This document shows, in pieces, positions 21,866 through 29,500 of a stretch of DNA of 39,868 bases. The stretch's first letter is position 1; each line of letters starts with the position of its first letter. Where the stretch lies: the IMG/VR virus record IMGVR_UViG_3300037258_001207, positions 1 to 39,868 of that record; one strand, 5' to 3'. A program made the translations under genes and the position numbers. Below the pieces are notes generated by a model. That model saw only the letters and a program-made list of their open reading frames with translations. It made no database searches and was not told the DNA's origin. The stretch is from a virus.

Positions 21866-22752
21866 ACGATATCGTTTTGATCAAGCCGCCCGCTGGGGAG
21901 CCGGTGACGCCGGTGCAGATGATGACGCAGCTGGGCATGGGTCCAGTCTCCGATCAGACGCTTGCGCCAGTGCTGGCGTCTCAGCTGACGAACTATATCT
22001 CGACGGCGCGGCGCGACTGCGAGAACTATACGCGCCGGGCCTTTCTCACGCAGACCTGGCTGCTGCGCAAGGATTCGTTTCCCGGGCACAACCTTCGCTA
22101 TGAGTGGAACGGCTATCCAGAGATCGAGCTTCCTAAGCCGCCGGTACAATCGATCTCATTTTTCAAATATGTCGACGTTTCGGGGACTGTCCAGGCGCTT
22201 ACTGTCGATACGACCTATGGAGCGAATCCTGCAAATCCCGAATACGGATATCAGTTTGTGCGGGGCAGTGAGACGCAGTCCGGCCGGCTGATTCCTCCGT
22301 TCGCGCGGCCCTGGCCACCGACTCGGATGGTTCCTGGCAACGTGATTATCCAATTTCGCGCGGGCTATGGGGGACCTCTGTCGTTTTCGATCTCGGCGAA
22401 CTCGGCAATACCGAGCGTCGGTGGCGGCTTCATCTTCAATCCTGACGATGCACCGCTGTTAGTCGGCGATACCGGGACGTCGGTCTGTATCCCCGGAGCG
22501 GGCCCCGACGGATCGGTGCTAGATACTTTTGTGGCCTCGGTCGATGGCAGCGGAAATGCGACGCTCGCGACCCCCGCGACAACGGCAGTAAACAACGTAT
22601 CCGGATGGCTCGGCGCACATATTCCATTCGAAATTGTTCAGGCCATCATGTTTCTCGCGCAGTTCTATTACGAGCAGGGTTCGGTGGTCGATCAGCCATT
22701 GCCTCGTGTTGTCACCAATCTGCTCGATCCCTATCGGAACGAGGTTGCCTGA
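21862..22752 (+). CDS. Head-tail connector, gp6-like, with inserted beta module
   Basis: A 296-residue connector. The gp6-like core is split: residues 1-170 carry YISTARRDCENYTRRAF, IELPKPPVQSISFFKYVD and VIIQFRAGYG. Residues 252-296 carry IPFEIVQAIMFLAQFYYEQG and PRVVTNLLDPYR. Between them, about residues 172-251 form a glycine/valine-rich beta module (LLVGDTGTSVCIPGAGPDGS, ASVDGSGNATLATPATTAV) that resembles the GAGp.G modules of phage tail fibres. The core connects portal to tail adaptors. The insert is unusual and probably decorates the outside of the connector ring. Confidence 0.8.
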   Translation: MNDIVLIKPPAGEPVTPVQMMTQLGMGPVSDQTLAPVLASQLTNYISTARRDCENYTRRAFLTQTWLLRKDSFPGHNLRYEWNGYPEIELPKPPVQSISFFKYVDVSGTVQALTVDTTYGANPANPEYGYQFVRGSETQSGRLIPPFARPWPPTRMVPGNVIIQFRAGYGGPLSFSISANSAIPSVGGGFIFNPDDAPLLVGDTGTSVCIPGAGPDGSVLDTFVASVDGSGNATLATPATTAVNNVSGWLGAHIPFEIVQAIMFLAQFYYEQGSVVDQPLPRVVTNLLDPYRNEVA

Positions 22753-23132
22753 TGGCGCTGGCTTATCCCTATGGGCGGATCAAAGACCCGCTCTCTTTGC
22801 CGGCTGGGCTGCTGCGCAATCCAGTGCTCATCCAGGCCCAGTCGATGACGCAGGATGCGGTTGGGGGGCCGCTCACGGCCTGGACGACAGTATTGTCATG
22901 CTTCGCCGGGATCTCGACGATGTCCTCGCGCGAGGTCTACCAGACAGCGCAGTTTGTCTCCGAGGTTACGCATCGCGTGACGATTCGCTGGCCCGGGCCT
23001 TCGGTTTCGATTCAGGGTGGTATGCAGGTAGTTTTTGGCTCGCGGATCTTCAAGATTCAGAATGTCGAAAACGTGCAGGAGCGTAATAGGGTGCTCTATC
23101 TCATGTGCGTTGAGATCAACGGTGTTCAGTGA
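22752..23132 (+). CDS. Head-tail adaptor / head-closure protein
   Basis: A 126-residue protein of the SPP1 gp16/HK97 gp7-like head-closure group. It has LRNPVLIQAQSMTQDAVGGP, WTTVLSCFAGISTMSSREVY, VTHRVTIRWPGPS, and VVFGSRIFKIQNVENVQERN (the typical RIFxIxxVxNxxERN ending). The ATG is coupled to the connector stop (TGATGG). A longer reading from 22605 is in a frame that overlaps the connector and is rejected. Confidence 0.85.
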   Translation: MALAYPYGRIKDPLSLPAGLLRNPVLIQAQSMTQDAVGGPLTAWTTVLSCFAGISTMSSREVYQTAQFVSEVTHRVTIRWPGPSVSIQGGMQVVFGSRIFKIQNVENVQERNRVLYLMCVEINGVQ

Positions 23133-23491
23133 TTGAGGCGAACATCTACGACGTTCTCGCGGCGGGTTTGGGCAGCGCCGCGCCAGGTGGAATTTTTCCC
23201 GTAGTGCTTCCTGAGGCTAACGCACTGCCAGCGCTTACTTATCAGCTCGTCGGAGGGCGAGTCGATCCAACGTTCTCAACCAGCGGTATGAAGCGAGCAC
23301 GCCTGCAGCTCGACTGTTGGGGTGCGACCTATCTCGCCGCGATCACGCTGCGCAGCGCGGCCATTCAGGCGTTCGATGGGTACCTCGACGCAAACATCAA
23401 CGTGCAGCTGCTGCAATCGCTCGATCATTTCGACGACGACGCACGTATCTATCGCGCCATCGTTGAGTTCTATGTCTTTTACGGGTCTTAA
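23129..23491 (+). CDS. DUF3168 tail terminator / completion protein
   Basis: A 120-residue protein of the DUF3168 family: MIEANIYDVLAAGLGSAAPG, LPALTYQLVGGRVDPTFSTS, RARLQLDCWGATYLAAITLR. It caps the tail tube and joins it to the head. The GTG overlaps the previous stop. The gene normally preceding it in this module (HK97 gp10-like) is instead found at 25602. Confidence 0.82.
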   Translation: MIEANIYDVLAAGLGSAAPGGIFPVVLPEANALPALTYQLVGGRVDPTFSTSGMKRARLQLDCWGATYLAAITLRSAAIQAFDGYLDANINVQLLQSLDHFDDDARIYRAIVEFYVFYGS

Positions 23492-23515
23492 CTTCGCACC
23501 AACAGGAGAGTATCA

Positions 23516-24007
23516 ATGACCAATCCAGCATACACAGGCAGCAAGGGCCAGGTTGCCGGTAACGGATCAACCATTTCGATCGGCCTCGCCACCGGCTCGA
23601 CCGGCACGGAGACCTTTGCGCCAATCGGAGAAATTCTGACGGCGAAACGGACCGGGCTCAAGCGGGGCACGACGCCGGTAACGAGCTTTCAATCGAACAA
23701 TCGCGCGCGCAAGCTCGCAACCGTGCTGGATGAAGGCCAGTGGGACTTCACCTGCGTTCGCATCTCCAACGACGCCGGGCAGCTGGCTTTGATCGCCGCG
23801 GCTTATGCCGAGCCTCCTGTTGCCTATGATTTCGAGGTTCAGCTTCCGGCCAATCCGAAAGCAGGCCAGACCTCGACCGGCGATCTCTTCGCTTTCTCGG
23901 CGCTCGTCAGCGTGCCTGGCACGTTCGATGTCGACCTCGAGAAGGTGAGCGAGTTTTCTTTCACCCTCGATATCGACGGATCCGTTACCAAAACCGCCGG
24001 CAGCTAA
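23516..24007 (+). CDS. Major tail tube protein
   Basis: A 163-residue beta-rich protein. It has a tube-like fold pattern with TTPVTSFQSNNRARKLATVL, GQWDFTCVRISNDAGQLALI and a terminal FSFTLDIDGSVTK. It follows the tail terminator gene and precedes the tail assembly chaperone, the standard place of the tail tube gene. A strong AGGAG site precedes the ATG. Confidence 0.78.
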   Translation: MTNPAYTGSKGQVAGNGSTISIGLATGSTGTETFAPIGEILTAKRTGLKRGTTPVTSFQSNNRARKLATVLDEGQWDFTCVRISNDAGQLALIAAAYAEPPVAYDFEVQLPANPKAGQTSTGDLFAFSALVSVPGTFDVDLEKVSEFSFTLDIDGSVTKTAGS

Positions 24008-24046
24008 TCCACGCCGTTCCAACTTTCCCCGCAAAGCGAGAGAATC

Positions 24047-24430
24047 ATGGCCAAACGAAAAATCGCGGGCACCGTGGCCGATCCCACGCTGCCCAAAACG
24101 CCGATCGAGATCGACGGTAAGACTTACGACTTGTGCTTTACGTTCGGAGCTCTGGCCCGGGCCAAGCAGGCTCTGCGAGCTCGCGGCATCGAGATGAATC
24201 TGCTGCAGTCGCTCGATTTCACGACGCTCGACGCCGACAACCTTCCAATCCTCTTCTACGCGGCGCTCCTGCCTTTTCACGAGGAGATCGGCTATGACGA
24301 TGCGATCGCCATGGTTACGATGCCGACTTACGGCGGGATCTATGTCGCCATCTGCACCGCCTATTCGCGCAGCGTCTCAAAGCAGGATCCCGAGGCCAAG
24401 GCAAACCCTCCGCAAGAGCCAGGGAAATAG
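24047..24430 (+). CDS. Tail assembly chaperone, gpG-like part
   Basis: A 127-residue protein in the gpG position between tube and tape-measure genes: PIEIDGKTYDLCFTFGALAR, NLLQSLDFTTLDADNLPILF, YAALLPFHEEIGYDDAIAMV. It coats the tape measure during tail assembly. The second frame, 24410-24780, has no start codon of its own near its beginning but encodes a sensible gpT-like domain. This implies a -1 frameshift in the last codons of this gene, as in lambda G/GT. Confidence 0.8.
   Translation: MAKRKIAGTVADPTLPKTPIEIDGKTYDLCFTFGALARAKQALRARGIEMNLLQSLDFTTLDADNLPILFYAALLPFHEEIGYDDAIAMVTMPTYGGIYVAICTAYSRSVSKQDPEAKANPPQEPGK
24403..24409 (+). promoter_or_regulatory. Candidate -1 frameshift site A-AAC-CCT
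   Basis: In the gpG frame the codons AAC (24404-24406) and CCT (24407-24409) are preceded by A. This gives AAACCCT, the X-XXY-YYZ form needed for a -1 slip (AAC to AAA, CCT to CCC). It lies seven codons before the gpG stop (24428). The less regular A-GGG-AAA right at the stop (24421-24427) is the alternative. Location rests on this pattern and on the open -1 frame downstream. Confidence 0.55.
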
Positions 24431-24780
24431 ACGAGGACGAGCTCTGGCTCTCCATCTGGGCGACCGCTGTTTATGACATCGGCATCAGTCCCGATACCTT
24501 CTATGGCATTACGCCCGCGATCTTTGGCGCGCTGATCGACAGACATCGCGGCAGGGGAAGGATGGAAGAGTTTCTCGCGGCGCAGATCGCGTCCTGCGTT
24601 GTAAACTTCGGATTCTGCAGGCCGAAAGAAATGGTCCGCCCCGAACAGCTAATGCCGTCGGAGTGGGGAAAGAAGGGGGTCGCCGGATCGGCCGTCACGA
24701 GACGTCCTCGTATGACCAGGCGGCGCAGGGAAAAGATCGCCGATCGGCTGCGCGCGGCGTTTGGCTTCGGGCCTCGGTAA
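24410..24780 (+). CDS. Tail assembly chaperone, gpT-like extension (frameshift product)
   Basis: The -1 frame relative to gpG. After the slip it reads SARAREIDEDELWLSIWATA, then AVYDIGISPDTFYGITPAIF, ALIDRHRGRGRMEEFLAAQI, VVNFGFCRPKEMVRPEQLMP and a basic end. SPDTFYGxTPAxFxAL and PEQLMP are typical for chaperone T-domains. There is no usable start codon or ribosome-binding site at its beginning; the first ATG (24562) would cut off half of it. It is therefore expected as a minor gpGT fusion product of about 245 residues that binds tape measure and tube protein. Confidence 0.72.
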
Positions 24781-24844
24781 CGTCCACCTAAGTTGTATTT
24801 TGACCGTGAGATTGAGTGGTAACATCTTCGGCGTGAGGATGCCG
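24781..24844 (+). promoter_or_regulatory. Possible promoter of the cargo gene
   Basis: A more AT-rich gap before the cargo gene. ttgtattttgacc and ggtaacatc offer a loose -35/-10 pair (TTGTAT, about 18 bases, TGGTAA, or TTTTGA, 16 bases, TAACAT). Neither is strong. A private promoter is expected by analogy with other phage cargo genes. Confidence 0.3.
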
Positions 24845-25543
24845 ATGAAAGCTGTAGCCTGTTTCTTGTTAGTTATTGCCCTGGTTATGTTGGGATTTGC
24901 CGCGAACACCTGGTATCAGAATGCAGTTCATTTGAGGAGCTCCATGGAGGCTCTTGAGCAGCTTCAGTCTCAAATGGATGGAGGGCAGGCAGCTCCTAAG
25001 CCTCTGCTCACTTGGCAGCAAGCAGTTTCCATCGAGGCGGCCGCCGGCTTTCTTGTTCTCGGCATTGGGATGCTTCTCTTGCGCCGGCGCGGGGGCCTCG
25101 CGAAGCAATTGCAGGTATCCGGATTGGGGCTGATCCTATTGCTCGCGATGGCTGGCCCGGCACGGGCGCAGGCTGGAAGTCCGAAGATATTTATCGATGC
25201 TCAGGCTAATTTTGCTTCGGCTCTCACGGCCGCAATGATTAAAAAGAAAGTGCCCGCGACCGTTGTGGAAGAGAAGACAGGCGCCGAATATGTGCTGCAA
25301 TCGGCGGACGTAAATTCCAAGGATGAAAGCGGCGCCGGAAAGATCGCACGCTGCATGTTTCTCGACTGCATCGGCATGAACGGCTATTCAGCGGTCTCGG
25401 TGAAACTGATTCGAGCCAGCGATTCCGCGGTTGTGTGGGCCTATCAGGTGCGCAAGAGCGTAAGCGGGCCAGTCGGGATTCAATCGCTCTCTGAGGCGAT
25501 TGCGAAGCATTTGAAGAGTGATTATCTGGCGAAGCAGCGCTAG
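24845..25543 (+). CDS. Cargo (moron) gene: membrane protein with secreted domain
   Basis: A 232-residue protein inserted between tail chaperone and tape-measure regions. N-terminal membrane helix (VACFLLVIALVMLGFAANTW); second helix (AAAGFLVLGIGMLLLRRRGG); a third hydrophobic segment with signal-like end (LILLLAMAGPARAQAG). The C-terminal about 110 residues (PKIFIDAQANFASALTAAMI, KKKVPATVVEEKTGAEYVLQ, SVKLIRASDSAVVWAYQVRK, SEAIAKHLKSDYL) resemble small secreted proteins common in Acidobacteriota. An intrinsic terminator follows. This is a lysogenic-conversion type gene, not structural. ATG 24845 is preferred because GAGG lies 6 bases upstream; ATG 24839 is an alternative. Confidence 0.75.
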   Translation: MKAVACFLLVIALVMLGFAANTWYQNAVHLRSSMEALEQLQSQMDGGQAAPKPLLTWQQAVSIEAAAGFLVLGIGMLLLRRRGGLAKQLQVSGLGLILLLAMAGPARAQAGSPKIFIDAQANFASALTAAMIKKKVPATVVEEKTGAEYVLQSADVNSKDESGAGKIARCMFLDCIGMNGYSAVSVKLIRASDSAVVWAYQVRKSVSGPVGIQSLSEAIAKHLKSDYLAKQR

Positions 25544-25566
25544 AGGATTTTTAATCGCAGTTGAAG

Positions 25567-25591
25567 GCCGCCTCCGGGCGGCTTTTCTATT
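25567..25591 (+). terminator. Intrinsic terminator of the cargo gene
   Basis: GCCGCC (25567-25572), loop TCCG, GGCGGC (25577-25582), then TTTTCTATT. A compact GC stem and T-run, 23 bases after the cargo gene stop. It lies within the late operon, so late transcription must pass it or restart. Confidence 0.8.
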
Positions 25592-25601
25592 GGAGTAAAC
25601 A

Positions 25602-26099
25602 ATGCCGATGGGCCTTGAGACCGCCGGTTATGCCGAGATGTCGGAGAGATTCGAGCTGCTGCGCCAGGCGATGCGGGAGAAGGCTGTTCGCAGCGGTGTG
25701 CGCGCTGCCGGCAACGTCATCTTGAAGGCGATCGAAGAACGCGCTCCGATACTCGACGCCAAGTCTGCGAACAGCACCGCGCTTGAGCCTGGCTCGCTTA
25801 AGGATGATCTGAGGGTGCGCATTGGGCGAGTCGACAAGGACGGCTTCATTACCGCAGAGATCGGCCCCAGCGCGAAAACGAGTCATGTGGCGCGATGGGT
25901 CGAGTGGGGTCACCGCATGGTGAAGGGCGGCTATTCCAAGCTGCTCGCAAGCGGCAAAACGAGAGGCCCAGGCCATGCTTTGAAAGAAGATGTGCCGCCG
26001 CATCCGTTTATCCGGCCGGGCTTCGAAGCCTCGCAGGGCGAAGCGTTGAGGACCTGCGCTGTTGTAACCGGCAAGGAGCTGAAGGGAGTTTTGAAGTAA
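25602..26099 (+). CDS. HK97 gp10-like head-tail/tail component
   Basis: A 165-residue protein of the HK97-gp10 family: LRQAMREKAVRSGVRAAGNV, LKAIEERAPILDA, VARWVEWGHRMVKGG, PPHPFIRPGFEASQGEAL. The signature HxxxxExG-type turn and the PFIRPGFE ending are clear. It usually lies between the head-closure and DUF3168 genes; here it lies after the cargo gene and before the tape measure, an unusual order. The start at 25602 has GGAG about 6 bases upstream. Confidence 0.82.
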   Translation: MPMGLETAGYAEMSERFELLRQAMREKAVRSGVRAAGNVILKAIEERAPILDAKSANSTALEPGSLKDDLRVRIGRVDKDGFITAEIGPSAKTSHVARWVEWGHRMVKGGYSKLLASGKTRGPGHALKEDVPPHPFIRPGFEASQGEALRTCAVVTGKELKGVLK

Positions 26100-28724
26100 A
26101 TGGGAACGATTGGCTCAATCGGCGAAGTTACCGCGAAATTTACCGCGGATACGCGCAGCTATGATGCGAGCGTTGCCGCCACCGGCGCGGGCCTTCAGGA
26201 GGCCGCCAAGAAAGCTCAAGCAGCTGGAGAATCGATTCGCCAGGCGGGCGCGAAGTTTGACGCAGCCGCGCGCGTTCAGGGGCAGGCTCTCGATCGCCTA
26301 CGACGCCAGTGGGAGCGCGAGCAGTCGGCGAACCGGCTTGCCATGTCGCAGGCCTCGCAGCGCGCCGCGCAGGTAGCAGAGCAGGCTCGGGCGTCGGAGC
26401 TGGCTGCACTTAAGGCGGATATTCTTGCCCGCGCGGAAGAAGCCGAGGGCGGAGCCGCGATGGGAGCGGCAGCAGCTCACCGCGAGCTGAATGCGGCGAT
26501 GGAGGGCGGCGTTCCGAAGATGGCCGCGGCCAGCGGCGCGATCCGCTTGCTCGAAGGCGGCATGAATAACAACGTCCGCGCGGCCGAGCGGTTTGTCTCT
26601 ACCACGTTGGGTCTCGGACCGCTGCTCGAGGTCGCTTTCCCAGTGGTCGGTGCGATTGCTCTGGGCAGCGTGCTGATTAAGGTCGCAAAGGAAGCATGGG
26701 ATGCCGGGCAAAATATCATCAATCTGAAGAATGCGATCGAAGGTCTCAATGAGACGCAGATTACGGTCGACAGGACTATCGAGACGGCCGCCGATAGCGC
26801 CGAGCAGCAGGTAGAATCGATCCTTGCCAAAACGCAGGGAGAGCCGGCTGCGCTTCGCCAGAAATATCAATATGAGAGCAACAAGCCGATCGATCTGTCC
26901 TCGTATTTCTACAATGATGCGATAAAAAAGCTGCCTAACGATGTCAAAACAAACTATGAGCAGCTTTACAAATCGGTGGCACCGCAGGATCTTGCCGATC
27001 GGCTCGCAAGGATCAGGAGCGAGGTCATTCAACTGCAGAACGCTGTGGCGAATGGAACCCAGTTTGGCGTAAGCCAGAGATCGATCAACGGCTTTGGTCC
27101 CGACGCGGAGCGTGATTCGTCGTCCTACTGGAAAACCAGGTTGCTGCTTGCAACTCAGATTCAGAGTCAGCTCGAGGCTAAATCTGAAGAGCGTGGGGCG
27201 GGTCTCCAGGCTACGCAGATCGATATCGGATCGGCCGACACGCAGAGCGCGAAAGAGAAGCAAGATAAGATGCGCGAGGCGGCACGCCAGGCGCAGGCGG
27301 CGCAACGTGAGGCAAGCGAGGCCATGATCCAGAGCTGGCATTCGCAGCTGCAGGATCTGAAGTCTGCCGAGGATGTCACCCGCGATCAGGAAATCAACTT
27401 TTGGATCGATCGTGCCGTGTGGGTCAAGCAGGGCTCGCAGGCTTATCGGGCGGCGCTGATGGAGGCCGAGAAGTTGATTGCGCAGACTCGAGCCGAGAAT
27501 CTACATGGGCAGGAAGCCTGGCAGAAAACTCTGGAGACTTCTCCCGCTGGCAATGCCGAGCGCTGGGATATGAGTCGCACGTTGAGGCCGGGATCCAGCG
27601 ATCAAGATGCGACCGGTTATTTGAAAAATCTCAATGAGGGCATTGCGATTCGCCAGCGCAATAGCGACGCGATCGCAGAGGCGTCTATCAAGGCGGCGGT
27701 CGCTTCTGGGCAAATGTCGCGCTTTGCCGCTGCGGAAGCGACGGCGGCGCTTCATACTCAGCAATATGCGGAGGCTCTTGATCGGCTGAAGAGCGCAATG
27801 GCGGCCATCGCCAGCGATCCCTCGATGACCTCGCTTGATAGAAGCCGTCAGAGCTCGGGCGTGCAGAACCAGATTGATTCCTTGAATGGGGCGCGTGCGC
27901 TTCAGATCGTCCAGGATCAGGCGTCTTTCAATAGTCAGACACTGAGCGGAAGCATTCGCGAGACGATGAGCCTTTATGTACAGCAGGCGACGGATACCGC
28001 GGCGCAGATCCGCGCGATCATGACATCGGCTTTTGAGAGCGTCAATTCCTCGCTGGCGAGCTCGCTGCTTGCACCGTCGCACAATGGCCGCGAGTACCGG
28101 CAGAACATAGAGCGCGGACTCGGCAACTCGATACGCGGCGTGGGATCGAACTTGCTCAATGCCGGCTTTCATCAGATCGAGGGCGGCGTTCTCGGCCGAT
28201 TCGGGCTGGGTGGTAAAGCGAAGCCTACTGGCGCGCCCGGCGATCCGCTCCACGTCGTCATGGATAGCGGGCTGCCTGGCGCGGGCGGCGTCTCCGATCT
28301 GGCCAGCAAGTTGTGGGGCGGCTCCTCCACGGGAGGCTCGGGCAGCTCCGGCAGCTCCGGCAGCTCCGGCAGCTCCGGCAGCTCCGCCGGGCGGATTACC
28401 AGCGGGCTGGTGAGCAGTTTGTTTCAGGGCTTCTTCGCCGACGGCGGCGACGTCGACAGCGGTCGCATCGCGATCGTGGGCGAGAACGGCCCGGAGCCGT
28501 TCATTCCGCGCAGCGCGGGGCGCATCCTTCCCAATTCATCTTTGGGCGGAACGACGCACCATCACTACAACACTACTGTCGACGCACGCGGCGCGCACGA
28601 TCCGGCCGCGGTAGAGGCAGCCGTTAACCGCGGCATCAGGCGAGCCGCGCCGATGATCGTCAGTCATTCGGTGCGCGCTGTGCACGAAGGCTATCGCCGT
28701 TCGCCGTCTTCGCGGCGCTTCTAG
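26100..28724 (+). CDS. Tail tape-measure protein
   Basis: An 874-residue tape-measure protein that sets tail length. N-terminal TMP signature (GEVTAKFTADTRSYDASVAA), then long alanine/glutamine coiled coils (AKKAQAAGESIRQAGAKFDA, ANRLAMSQASQRAAQVAEQA). A hydrophobic segment lies at about 170-200 (LGPLLEVAFPVVGAIALGSV), and further coiled coils run to about 680. A GSS repeat linker (28341-28385) precedes the conserved C-terminus FADGGDVDSGRIAIVGENGP, PEPFIPRSAGRILPN. It begins immediately after the previous stop. Confidence 0.92.
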   Translation: MGTIGSIGEVTAKFTADTRSYDASVAATGAGLQEAAKKAQAAGESIRQAGAKFDAAARVQGQALDRLRRQWEREQSANRLAMSQASQRAAQVAEQARASELAALKADILARAEEAEGGAAMGAAAAHRELNAAMEGGVPKMAAASGAIRLLEGGMNNNVRAAERFVSTTLGLGPLLEVAFPVVGAIALGSVLIKVAKEAWDAGQNIINLKNAIEGLNETQITVDRTIETAADSAEQQVESILAKTQGEPAALRQKYQYESNKPIDLSSYFYNDAIKKLPNDVKTNYEQLYKSVAPQDLADRLARIRSEVIQLQNAVANGTQFGVSQRSINGFGPDAERDSSSYWKTRLLLATQIQSQLEAKSEERGAGLQATQIDIGSADTQSAKEKQDKMREAARQAQAAQREASEAMIQSWHSQLQDLKSAEDVTRDQEINFWIDRAVWVKQGSQAYRAALMEAEKLIAQTRAENLHGQEAWQKTLETSPAGNAERWDMSRTLRPGSSDQDATGYLKNLNEGIAIRQRNSDAIAEASIKAAVASGQMSRFAAAEATAALHTQQYAEALDRLKSAMAAIASDPSMTSLDRSRQSSGVQNQIDSLNGARALQIVQDQASFNSQTLSGSIRETMSLYVQQATDTAAQIRAIMTSAFESVNSSLASSLLAPSHNGREYRQNIERGLGNSIRGVGSNLLNAGFHQIEGGVLGRFGLGGKAKPTGAPGDPLHVVMDSGLPGAGGVSDLASKLWGGSSTGGSGSSGSSGSSGSSGSSAGRITSGLVSSLFQGFFADGGDVDSGRIAIVGENGPEPFIPRSAGRILPNSSLGGTTHHHYNTTVDARGAHDPAAVEAAVNRGIRRAAPMIVSHSVRAVHEGYRRSPSSRRF
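28341..28385 (+). repeat. Five tandem 9-bp repeats (GGCAGCTCC) in tape measure
   Basis: Five perfect in-frame copies of GGCAGCTCC encode Gly-Ser-Ser repeated five times, a flexible linker before the C-terminal part of the tape measure. Copy number is likely to vary by slippage; being 9 bases, changes keep the frame. Confidence 0.9.
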
Positions 28725-28733
28725 GGATGAGTG

Positions 28734-29078
28734 ATGACATATAGCGATCAATTCATGCTGGCGCTCACGGCCTGGCGCGAAAATCGCGGCGGGGGCCAGT
28801 CCGGCATGCAATCCGTGATCAATTTGATCTGCAACCGTGCGAAAGCGAATGGCACAACGCCGTATCACGAATGCACGCGGCCATGGCAGTTCTCTTCGAT
28901 CACTGCGGAGAACGATCCGGAGCTCATGCTCTGGCCGCAGCAAGAGGATCCTCAATTCTCGTTGGCGCAGACGATGGCAGCCCTTGCGGCCGCAGATAGC
29001 CTGCAGGACATCACCGGCGGCGCGACGTCCTGTTATGCGCTGAGCGTCGAACTGCTCCGAGCTGGGCCGTATCGATGA
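28734..29078 (+). CDS. SleB-like cell wall hydrolase, C-terminally frameshifted
   Basis: A 114-residue product with the Hydrolase_2/SleB-like pattern: LALTAWRENRGGGQSGMQSV, INLICNRAKANGTTPYHECT, WQFSSITAENDPELMLWPQ, SLQDITGGATSCYALS. The expected ending (P-x-WA-xx-M-x-x-T...FF) is missing in this frame, which instead runs LLRAGPYR and stops. It reappears in the -1 frame at 29051-29119. The enzyme would cut peptidoglycan, either during DNA entry from the tail or at lysis. ATG 28734 is chosen; the GTG at 28731 is an alternative. A lesion, sequencing error or programmed shift are the possible causes. Confidence 0.75.
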   Translation: MTYSDQFMLALTAWRENRGGGQSGMQSVINLICNRAKANGTTPYHECTRPWQFSSITAENDPELMLWPQQEDPQFSLAQTMAALAAADSLQDITGGATSCYALSVELLRAGPYR

Positions 29079-29119
29079 TGAAGACGGTCGAGATCGAAGG
29101 CCGGCAGTTTTTCAAATAA
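29051..29119 (+). pseudogene. Detached C-terminus of the SleB-like hydrolase (-1 frame)
   Basis: In the -1 frame relative to the hydrolase, the bases read TAPSWAVSMMKTVEIEGRQF, then FK and a stop at 29119. This matches the usual C-terminal motif of the family (APxWAxxMxxTxxIxxHxFFK) in both spacing and content. The join would be near 29045-29051. It has no start of its own that would make a useful protein (an ATG at 29078 would give 13 residues). Confidence 0.65.
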
Positions 29120-29139
29120 CCCGAATAAGGAGCCATGCA

Positions 29140-29424
29140 ATGTCAGTTCGCGCGAAGTTTATCTATACCGGCTACGAGTCGAGTCTCACCAACATGTTGA
29201 AGCCGGGAAAGAAGTACAGCGATTCCGATGCTTATGAGTCGATGGAGCTTCGCAGCTTGAAGTTCTCTCCCGTCTACGGCAACGGCGATCCGAATCATGA
29301 GAACACGAAGTTCTGGCAGGCGTCTCCGAGTGGGAGCATCAGCCTCGGAACTGTCAATCCGGATGCATGGAAGCACTTCGAGCTGGACAAAGAATATTAC
29401 ATCGACTTCACGCCGGCGAGCTAA
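29140..29424 (+). CDS. Small hypothetical tail-region protein
   Basis: A 94-residue protein with a strong site (AAGGAG) upstream. It opens MSVRAKFIYTGYESS and contains MELRSLKFSPVYGNGDPNHE, NTKFWQASPSGSISLGTVNP and KEYYIDFTPAS. The pattern (RAKF near the start, LxPVYG, tKFWxASPSG, YYIDFTPA) is a familiar small phage protein family of the tail region. Its function is not known to me. Confidence 0.65.
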   Translation: MSVRAKFIYTGYESSLTNMLKPGKKYSDSDAYESMELRSLKFSPVYGNGDPNHENTKFWQASPSGSISLGTVNPDAWKHFELDKEYYIDFTPAS

Positions 29425-29431
29425 CAAGTTT

Positions 29432-29471
29432 GCGGCAAAGCATCGCCGCTGAAGACGTCTGCGAAAGCAGA
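29432..29471 (+). other. Two small hairpins before the terminator
   Basis: GCGGC (29432-29436) pairs with GCCGC (29445-29449). TCTGC (29458-29462) and GCAGA (29467-29471) enclose a GAAA tetraloop. With the terminator at 29501 they make the 125-base gap 29425-29549 a chain of three hairpins. Confidence 0.5.
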
Positions 29472-29500
29472 TGCAACACCACAACGCAGATCTGGGGAAC

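Noticed and set aside
26298-27341. Minus-strand frame of 347 codons opposite the tape measure gene
   Set aside because: It lies opposite a confident coding region; the leucine/arginine-rich product without motif marks it as a shadow.
28341-28385. Tandem repeat as a mobile or regulatory element
   Set aside because: The 9-base units are in frame and encode a Gly-Ser-Ser linker inside the tape measure.
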